Below are positions 43,419-48,882 of a stretch of DNA of 48,882 nucleotides, in pieces. Position 1 is the stretch's first letter; each line of letters starts with the position of its first letter. This DNA comes from an uncultured Bacillota bacterium (GTDB lineage: Bacteria; Bacillota; Clostridia; Christensenellales; QAND01), in the NCBI GenBank assembly GCA_905208455.1, contig CAJLPK010000006.1, positions 1 through 48,882 of the forward strand, written 5' to 3'. A model generated the notes under the pieces. It made no database searches and was not told where the DNA came from. It worked only from the letters and a program-made list of their open reading frames with translations. The translations under genes and the position numbers were made by a program.

Positions 43419-44076
43419 GATTCAACCTCCTCTCAACCAGCTTTGCCACTCTCGATAAAATCGTAATAACCACCAGGTACATCACGCCGACAATAAACCA
43501 TACCTGGGCAGATTTATACGTAATGGCCACTACATTTTTTGCACTGTTGACCAATTCCGGAAACCCAATGACAGATAAAATAGAGGTATCCTTCAGCGTA
43601 ATGATAAACTGGTTGATAATGCTTGGGATCATCGTGCGGATCGCCTGGGGCAATACGACGCGCCGCATAGCGCGCCAATAGGGCATGCCTAGGCTTCGTG
43701 CCGCTTCCATCTGCCCCTTGTCCACAGACTGGATACCGCCGCGGATGATCTCTGCCATATAAGCGCCGCAGTTGAGCGCCAGACAGATAGTACCTGCTTG
43801 TAATGGAGACAAAGTAAACCCTGCGTTGAACGCATTGTTGATCACCATTGGTACGCCGAAATATACGAAAAATGCCAAGACGATCATAGGCACGCCGCGG
43901 ATGATATCCACAAAGATAGCAGAGATGATCTTGCATACACGGCTTTTCAATACGCTCATCATACCAAAAATCAGGCCTAAGATGCACGCAAAAAATAAAC
44001 CGCACAATGCCAACAACAGGGTTTGGCCCATTGCAGTCAACAGCAAATCGCCATAAACCGAAATGATCTGTCCCAT
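43408..44076 (-). CDS. Polar amino-acid ABC transporter permease (GlnP/HisM-like)
   Basis: Permease of 222 residues with five helices, HEQRO/His-Glu-Gln-Arg-opine subfamily. IIRGVPMIVLAFFVYFG and the coupling segment EAARSLGMPYWRAMRRVVLPQAIR are the family signatures. It most likely works as a homodimer, as only one permease gene is present. It lies 73 bases after the binding-protein gene, with a strong hairpin between. Confidence 0.94.
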   Translation of the reverse strand: MGQIISVYGDLLLTAMGQTLLLALCGLFFACILGLIFGMMSVLKSRVCKIISAIFVDIIRGVPMIVLAFFVYFGVPMVINNAFNAGFTLSPLQAGTICLALNCGAYMAEIIRGGIQSVDKGQMEAARSLGMPYWRAMRRVVLPQAIRTMIPSIINQFIITLKDTSILSVIGFPELVNSAKNVVAITYKSAQVWFIVGVMYLVVITILSRVAKLVERRLNRGR

Positions 44077-44097
44077 CCAGTAAACTCCTTCTAATTA

Positions 44098-44126
44098 CAG
44101 TGGGGCATCATAAAGACGCCCCACTG
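44098..44126 (-). other. Intercistronic hairpin
   Basis: A perfect 9-bp stem CAGTGGGGC / GCCCCACTG with an 11-base loop and no T run, between binding-protein and permease genes. Such hairpins usually stabilise the upstream part of the message so that more binding protein is made. Confidence 0.65.
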
Positions 44127-44149
44127 ATTGTTTTGCTATGCGTTTTCAA

Positions 44150-44941
44150 TCAGCCGAGATATTTGTTGATGATCTCGTCGTACTTTCCGTTCTCCCTGAT
44201 ATTCTTCAGGCCTGCGTTGAACATATCCAGCAGCTCTTTGCTGTTATCAGAGAAAATGGCAAAGCCATAATCAGAGCCTTCGTTGTCCGTGCCTTCCACG
44301 ACCTTCAGCTCCAAGCCCTGCTTGATGGAATCGATCATCACCGGTTTGTCTTCAAAGCAAGCATCCATCTGCCCGCCGGTCACAGCCTGGTACATCGTCG
44401 GGGAATCTTCAAAATACGTCGTTGTAAAGCCGTATTCGTCCTTGATGCTTTCCGCGTAGGCCGCCCCCATCGTACCGGTCTTTACTGCCACCTTTTTGCC
44501 CTTCATATCTTCAAAAGAAGCAATGGAGGAATCCTTGGCCACGACCATGCACTGCGGTCCCGTATAATAGGCATCGGAGAAAGTCCATCCGCTGCTCTTG
44601 CGCTCTTCCGTGATGGAAGCGCCGGCAATCATCGCATCCGCCTGGCCGGATTGGCAAGCCGCAATCGAAGCATCCCAGCCCATGCTCTTCAATTCATACT
44701 CAAACCCCTGATCCTCTGCAATGGCTGCCAAAATATCTACATCAATGCCGACCATATTTCCGTTTTCATCCTTATACTCGAACGGACGGAATACAGTATC
44801 CGTGGCAATGACCCATTTTTTGCCGCTGTTGTCTGTCTTTTCTGCATCCCCCTGGGTATCCTGCCCGCCGCAGCCAGCCAATACGCCGGTTAATACCGCC
44901 AGGCCCATCACCATCAATAAGCCCCTTTTGAGTTTCTTCAT
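44150..44941 (-). CDS. Polar amino-acid-binding lipoprotein (SBP_bac_3)
   Basis: Binding protein of 263 residues for the adjacent importer. Lipobox VLAGC with Cys24, then a Gln/Asp-rich linker. The family-3 fold shows TDTVFRPFEYKDENGNMVGIDVDILAAIA, then SMGWDASIAACQSGQADAMIAGASITEERK and a D-x-x-x-A-V-type segment replaced by QAVTGGQMDACFEDKP. The specific amino acid is not evident; GlnH-, ArgT- and cystine-type relatives share these parts. AGGGAGGAAG precedes ATG 44941. Confidence 0.93.
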   Translation of the reverse strand: MKKLKRGLLMVMGLAVLTGVLAGCGGQDTQGDAEKTDNSGKKWVIATDTVFRPFEYKDENGNMVGIDVDILAAIAEDQGFEYELKSMGWDASIAACQSGQADAMIAGASITEERKSSGWTFSDAYYTGPQCMVVAKDSSIASFEDMKGKKVAVKTGTMGAAYAESIKDEYGFTTTYFEDSPTMYQAVTGGQMDACFEDKPVMIDSIKQGLELKVVEGTDNEGSDYGFAIFSDNSKELLDMFNAGLKNIRENGKYDEIINKYLG

Positions 44942-45025
44942 TTCTCTTCCTCCCTCTTTCCTTATAAAATTATTCTATTTATATACACACGGTATTTATA
45001 TCTATACAGAAAAAATGAATGTCAG

Positions 45026-45062
45026 TAGTATTTATACTAACACAAATTTGTTCTTGTTACAA
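45026..45062 (-). promoter_or_regulatory. Promoter with palindrome over the -10, importer operon
   Basis: Minus strand TTGTAA (45057-45062), 17 bases, TAGTAT (45034-45039). The -10 is half of a 14-base palindrome TAGTAT-TT-ATACTA (45026-45039). The adh4 promoter has the same layout. Confidence 0.5.
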
Positions 45063-45108
45063 TATACCCGCTGAAATCCTTGCTATGGCATACAGTATTT
45101 TTTATTAG

Positions 45109-45135
45109 AAAAAAGAGCGCTATACAGCGCCCTTT
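45109..45135 (-). terminator. Terminator of adh4
   Basis: GAGCGCT / AGCGCCC stem (one G-U type mismatch) followed on the minus strand by six T, shortly after the adh4 stop. Confidence 0.8.
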
Positions 45136-45148
45136 TCCTCCTCAGCCA

Positions 45149-46297
45149 TTATTTTGCCAATTCATAGATCTGTTTGATTTCATCCGGGCCAAGCGGCACA
45201 AAGCCGCCGCAGTGGAAATCAGCCAGCTCTGCAATATCCTCTTCCTTTACGCCCAGCTCTTCCAGCGTGGTGGGCAGACCAATATCGTGCATGTACGCCT
45301 TGATGCGGCGGATGCCCTCCAACGCCACCTCTTCCGGATGGAATACATCATTGTCCACCCCCATGACTTTGGTGGCAAAGCGCACAAAACGCGGCACATC
45401 ATGCTTATACACAAACTTCATCCAGGCGGGGTAAATGGTAGCCAAGCCGGCGCCGTGCGCGCTGTCGTACTTAGCGCCGATGCGATGCTGGATCATATGG
45501 CTGGCCCAATCCTGGTCACGGTCACAGCCGCAAATATTATTGTGAGCCAATGTACCCGTCCACATCACCTGCGCGCGTGCATTGTAATCATCCGGATGCT
45601 CCACCGCTTTCTTGCCGTATTTCAGGATATTGCGCATCAGCCCTTCACATAGCTCATCGGTCAAGTTGACGTCCTGGGTATTGGTAAAGTAACGTTCAAT
45701 GATATGCGCAAAAATATCCGATACACCGCAGGCTGTCTGGTACGCCGGCAGCGTCATCGTAAGCTCCGGATTCATGATGGAAAGCACGGGACGGATTAAT
45801 TCACAGCCCAGGTCCCCTTTGATGCCCTTATAGGTAATGACCGAGCTGTTCGAGCCTTCCGATCCTGCTGCCGCAATCGTCAAAATGCAGGAAACAGGCA
45901 TCGCCTTTTTCACTTCCTTGCTTCCTACATAGAAATCTTCCCAGGCATCCCCGTCATCGTAGACGCCCACAGCAATGCACTTGGCCGTATCCGCAACACT
46001 GCCGCCGCCCACAGCCAGCAGCATATCCACGTTTTCCTTTTTTACGAGGTCCATGCCTTCCAGCGCCAATTCATAGCGCGGGTTTGGCTGCACGCCTCCC
46101 AATTCCACATACGCGATATCCGCTTTTTTCAGCGAATCGCGTACGCGGCCCAGCAAGCCGGATTTCTCAGCGCTCTGTCCGCCATATACGATCAAAACCT
46201 TCTTCGATCCCAACTCCTGCATATACCGGCCTACATTGTTTTCTTCCCCTTTGCCAAAGATAAATTTGGTTGGGGAGCAATACGAAAAGTTATTCAT
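45149..46297 (-). CDS. Iron-containing alcohol dehydrogenase 4 (BDH type)
   Basis: Fourth BDH-type paralog, 382 residues. Starts NNFSYCSPTKFIFGKGEEN; cofactor motif GGGSVADTAK; metal-site segments SDIFAHIIERYF and ASHMIQHRIGAKYDSAHGAG are intact. It is closest to adh3 (shared HPDDYNARAQVMWTGTLAHN and CGGFVPLG), and both lie on the minus strand. GGGAGG is nine bases before ATG 46297. It directly follows dnaN, where yaaA and recF are usually found. Confidence 0.93.
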   Translation of the reverse strand: MNNFSYCSPTKFIFGKGEENNVGRYMQELGSKKVLIVYGGQSAEKSGLLGRVRDSLKKADIAYVELGGVQPNPRYELALEGMDLVKKENVDMLLAVGGGSVADTAKCIAVGVYDDGDAWEDFYVGSKEVKKAMPVSCILTIAAAGSEGSNSSVITYKGIKGDLGCELIRPVLSIMNPELTMTLPAYQTACGVSDIFAHIIERYFTNTQDVNLTDELCEGLMRNILKYGKKAVEHPDDYNARAQVMWTGTLAHNNICGCDRDQDWASHMIQHRIGAKYDSAHGAGLATIYPAWMKFVYKHDVPRFVRFATKVMGVDNDVFHPEEVALEGIRRIKAYMHDIGLPTTLEELGVKEEDIAELADFHCGGFVPLGPDEIKQIYELAK

Positions 46298-46377
46298 AGT
46301 ACAAAACCTCCCTAAATTAAAGCGATCTACAATCCATGCAAATCAAGCGACCATCGGACATTAAGAAAACTTTTTTA

Positions 46378-46416
46378 AGTATATAGTATACTAACATATT
46401 TGTATGTATAATACAA
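46378..46416 (-). promoter_or_regulatory. Promoter of adh4 with overlapping palindromes
   Basis: Minus strand TTGTAT (46411-46416), 17 bases, TAGTAT (46388-46393). Over the -10 lie TAGTATACTA (46384-46393) and AGTATA-TAG-TATACT (46378-46392). The ten bases TGTTAGTATA are shared with the amino-acid importer promoter. Confidence 0.5.
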
Positions 46417-46457
46417 GAAGCTCCCTTTTTTTGATTCGCATCAAACAGGGAGCCTTC
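46417..46457 (-). terminator. Hairpin after dnaN
   Basis: Nested stems: GAAG-CTCCC / GGGAG-CCTTC outside and TTTGAT / ATCAAA inside. The sequence after it on the minus strand is T-rich but not a clean T run, so termination may be partial and adh4 might receive read-through from dnaN. Confidence 0.6.
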
Positions 46458-46462
46458 TCTCT

Positions 46463-47560
46463 TTATACGCGTACGGGCAGTACCAAATACAGGTACTGGT
46501 CTCCTTCCAACGGCTTTACCACGCAGGGCGACAGGCCGCTGATAAAATCCAGCAAAACCTCGTCATCCTTGATCACGCGCAGCACATCCAACAAATATTT
46601 GGCATTAAAGGCAATGGACAGCGGCTTGCCTTCCAGATAAATCGGAAGCTTTTCCACTGCATTGCCCATCTCGCCGTTGGCAGTAATCGTCATGGTATCT
46701 TCGTCCAGCTGTAAACGGATCAAATTATGGTTGCGGCTGTCCCGGGCTACCAGGGAGGCGCGCTCCACCGATTCCAAAAACTGCTGCGCTTGGATCCGCA
46801 CCCTTGTTTGATGGTCGCCAGGCAGAATCTGGCGGTAGTTGATGTATTCCCCTTCCAGCAGCCGGGTAATGATCTTTGTATGCCCCATCTCTACCATCGC
46901 CTGCGTATCGCCAATGGAGATGCTGGCCGGCGCGTCGCTGTCCTCAAACAGCTTGGCGATTTCCGACAAAGAACGGCCTGGAACAACGAAATTGACCGGC
47001 GTCGTCGCCTGCAGCAGCGGTTCCTTGCAAAGGGCGAGCCGGTATCCATCCAGCGCTACCAGCGTAACGCGGTCGCTTTCGATTTCCAGCAATTCGCCCG
47101 TCAAGATCGGCTTGGTCTCATCCATGGCCACGGCAAACGCCGTACGCTGGATCATATTTTTCAGCGCACTTTGCTTTAATTCCAGCGGCCGTGCCCCTGT
47201 CATCGGCGGCATTTCCGGATACTCTCTGGCATCCATGCCCTGGAGATTGTATTTTGCTTGTCCGCATTCGATGGTCACCTTGAGCCCGTCTGTGGAAATG
47301 GAAACCAGATCCGGCGGCATCTTGCGGATCAGCTCGGCGAACATACGGCCGGGCAGTACCAAAGCGCCTTCTTCCTGTATGTTGGCCGGCAGCGAGCATT
47401 CAATGCTTAACGCCAGATCGCTGCAGGTAAGGCTTACAGCATTCTCTTTGGCGACAAACAGCACGCCTTCCAGCGCCGGCATCGGCGATTTGGAGGGCAT
47501 GGCTCTTTGTACAGTGGACATCGCGCTGTTCAGTTCTTGGCATGGGCATTGTAAGATCAT
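46463..47560 (-). CDS. dnaN: DNA polymerase III sliding clamp (beta subunit)
   Basis: Ring-shaped processivity clamp, 365 residues, the usual length, built of three repeated clamp domains (about 1-120, 127-243, 245-365). Recognised from MSTVQRAMPSKSPMPALEGVLF, the ECSLPANIQEEGALVLPGRMFAELIRKMP stretch, EGEYINYRQILP and the C-terminal YLVLPVRV. ATG 47560 is preceded by CGGGGG. It follows dnaA after a 262-base spacer with DnaA-box-like sites. Confidence 0.96.
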   Translation of the reverse strand: MILQCPCQELNSAMSTVQRAMPSKSPMPALEGVLFVAKENAVSLTCSDLALSIECSLPANIQEEGALVLPGRMFAELIRKMPPDLVSISTDGLKVTIECGQAKYNLQGMDAREYPEMPPMTGARPLELKQSALKNMIQRTAFAVAMDETKPILTGELLEIESDRVTLVALDGYRLALCKEPLLQATTPVNFVVPGRSLSEIAKLFEDSDAPASISIGDTQAMVEMGHTKIITRLLEGEYINYRQILPGDHQTRVRIQAQQFLESVERASLVARDSRNHNLIRLQLDEDTMTITANGEMGNAVEKLPIYLEGKPLSIAFNAKYLLDVLRVIKDDEVLLDFISGLSPCVVKPLEGDQYLYLVLPVRV

Positions 47561-47623
47561 CGGAAAAACCCCCGTTTCGTTTTGTATTTGTATTGTATTC
47601 TATGTAATCGTCATCGTCATCAT

Positions 47624-47785
47624 ATAGGCTATGGATTTGTGGAAAAGCCTAAAAATGATAGTAGAAATCGACATTTTTTGTCCTCACAGCCTGCGGGAAA
47701 CCATTGGATAGGCTATGGCAAATCCCCGTTCTTTCCACAGCCCTGTTTTTTATCCATAGCCTTTATGGATAACCCCCGTGGAAAA
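47624..47785. other. Candidate origin region with DnaA-box-like sites
   Basis: In the dnaA-dnaN spacer I see TGTGGAAAA (47638-47646, complement TTTTCCACA), CTTTCCACA (47731-47739), an inverted pair TTATCCATA (47750-47758) and TATGGATAA (47764-47772), and CGTGGAAAA (47777-47785). All are one or two changes from TTATCCACA. ATAGGCTATGG occurs at 47624 and 47708. In Bacillota the origin lies beside dnaA, so this may be oriC or its downstream half. Confidence 0.6.
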
Positions 47786-47822
47786 CCAGGGCATAAGCTG
47801 CGGACAAAGCATGGGTTTTCCT

Positions 47823-48882
47823 TCAGGATTCATGGATCTGTGCGATGAGATCCTCCACCATCTCTTTGGTCTCCGCATTGCTTTTGATTTCCTGTGTTAC
47901 CTTTTCCACATCATGCATCACAGTGGAATAATGGCGGCCGCCAAACAGTTCCCCGATTTTAGGAAAAGAATGGTCCGTCAAGGTGCGTACCAGGTACATG
48001 GCAAATTGGCGGGGCACCGCGATGTCGCGGCTGCGCCGCTTTCCAACAATATCGTCATAGGTGATGTCAAATTGATTGCATACGATCTGTATGATATTGC
48101 GCGGCGTCAAAGCGCGCTTACGCTGCGAGGCAGTGTAATCCTTCAGCGCAGCCTCAGCCAAAGCCAGCGTAATGGGCTGGCCCATCAAGCTGGCATACGC
48201 AGTGACACGGTTGAATCGGCCGTCCAGCTGACGGAAGTTGAGGCCGTCTTCAGAAGCAATGTATTCCAGCGCCCCCTTTTCGATCTGTAAAAGGTGCTCC
48301 AATTCGGCGCGCTTGCGCAAAAAAGCGATCCTGGTTTCATAATCCGGCAGCGCAATATCCACCGTAAGCCCCCAGGCAAAGCGGGAACGAACGCGCTCTT
48401 CAAATTCCACGATCTCATGCGGCGGCTTATCCGAGGATAACACGATCTGCTTGCCGGCGTCATACAGATCATTGAAGGTATGGAAAAATTCTTCCAGGCA
48501 GCGGCCCTTGCCGGCCAAAAACTGGACATCATCCAGCAGCAATACATCCACGCCGCGGTATTGTTTGCGGAAATCATCAATGGGGTCCTTGCGCATCAAT
48601 ACGCTGATCAGCGTATTGGAAAACTGTTCGCTCGTCACATACATGACGTTGGCAGACGGATTGGTTTCCAAAATGGCATTGCCGATGGCATGCATCAGAT
48701 GCGTTTTCCCAAGGCTGGTGCCTCCGTGGATAAACAAAGGATTGTATTTTTGCCCGGGCGCGATAGACGCCCCTACGGCGGCTGCATGGGCAAATTGATT
48801 GCCTGTGCCCACCACAAAGGTATCAAAGGTATAGGCAGGGTTCAATGCATGGCGCTTTGGCTCTGTGGAGTGGAAGGAAGGC
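47823..48882 (-). CDS. dnaA: Chromosomal replication initiator DnaA (N-terminus outside window)
   Basis: AAA+ initiator that binds DnaA boxes and melts the origin. The visible 353 residues begin within the linker before LNPAYTFDTFVVG, near the start of domain III. Walker A is GGTSLGKTHL, Walker B LLLDDVQFL; sensor and arginine-finger regions follow. Domain IV at the end has the helix-turn-helix and signature DHSFPKIGELFGGRHYSTVMHDVEKV. Domain I and most of the linker lie beyond the right edge. The frame is open to the last base with no break. Confidence 0.96.
   Translation of the reverse strand, partial: PSFHSTEPKRHALNPAYTFDTFVVGTGNQFAHAAAVGASIAPGQKYNPLFIHGGTSLGKTHLMHAIGNAILETNPSANVMYVTSEQFSNTLISVLMRKDPIDDFRKQYRGVDVLLLDDVQFLAGKGRCLEEFFHTFNDLYDAGKQIVLSSDKPPHEIVEFEERVRSRFAWGLTVDIALPDYETRIAFLRKRAELEHLLQIEKGALEYIASEDGLNFRQLDGRFNRVTAYASLMGQPITLALAEAALKDYTASQRKRALTPRNIIQIVCNQFDITYDDIVGKRRSRDIAVPRQFAMYLVRTLTDHSFPKIGELFGGRHYSTVMHDVEKVTQEIKSNAETKEMVEDLIAQIHES

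Noticed and set aside
30461..46462. The block between recF and dnaN as an integrative element
   Set aside because: No integrase, transposase, tRNA attachment site or flanking direct repeats are visible; it contains core genes such as ychF and uppP.
47624..47772. ATAGGCTATGG repeats read as a CRISPR-like or iteron array
   Set aside because: Only a few short, unevenly spaced copies in both orientations; better explained as DnaA-box-related sequence near the origin.

Overview
The window looks like the chromosome of a Gram-positive, low-to-mid GC Bacillota of the class Clostridia, probably an anaerobic gut-type fermenter; I cannot name a genus. The signs are strong AGGAGG ribosome sites, many lipoproteins with L-A-G-C lipoboxes, remB (DUF370) next to gyrB, a PdaA-type deacetylase, a GlpA-like dehydrogenase with a [2Fe-2S] BFD domain plus a DUF1667 partner, and several iron-dependent alcohol dehydrogenases. 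No rRNA, tRNA, CRISPR array, prophage or insertion sequence is visible.

The right end is the replication-origin neighbourhood: dnaA (cut by the window edge), a spacer with several DnaA-box-like sites, and dnaN. recF, remB, gyrB, a small membrane-protein gene and gyrA follow on the same strand, but only after about 16 kb of other genes. That interposed block (30.5-46.4 kb) holds four paralogous iron alcohol dehydrogenases: two on the plus strand beside recF and two on the minus strand toward dnaN. Between them lie a glycerol-3-phosphate dehydrogenase-like operon, a small collagen-like protein, an O-antigen-ligase-like membrane protein, ychF, uppP, a lipoprotein and a polar amino-acid ABC importer. 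Most genes from 22 kb to the right end read leftward, the direction a fork leaving dnaA would travel.

The left part (0-22 kb) contains: the 3' part of queH; a two-component system followed by an ABC ATPase and a large FtsX-type permease; a monoacylglycerol-lipase-like hydrolase; an operon of xanthine phosphoribosyltransferase with a BMP-type nucleoside ABC importer (lipoprotein, double ATPase, two permeases), forming a purine salvage unit; two polysaccharide deacetylases flanking a four-helix membrane protein; the methionine importer metNIQ; a small SH3-like protein; and a 1030-residue surface protein with GLUG-type and YDG repeats. From 22 to 24 kb are an apparently intact class D beta-lactamase lipoprotein and an orphan membrane-anchored TupA-like binding protein.

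Most genes belong to known families. The less ordinary signals are the split origin cluster bracketed by alcohol dehydrogenase paralogs, a 149-bp perfect identity between two of them suggesting gene conversion, a terminator lodged in the leader of the two-component system, matching palindromic promoters in front of adh4 and the amino-acid importer, the intact class D beta-lactamase, and an uncharacterised membrane protein encoded between gyrB and gyrA. I did not find a system I can claim is wholly new.
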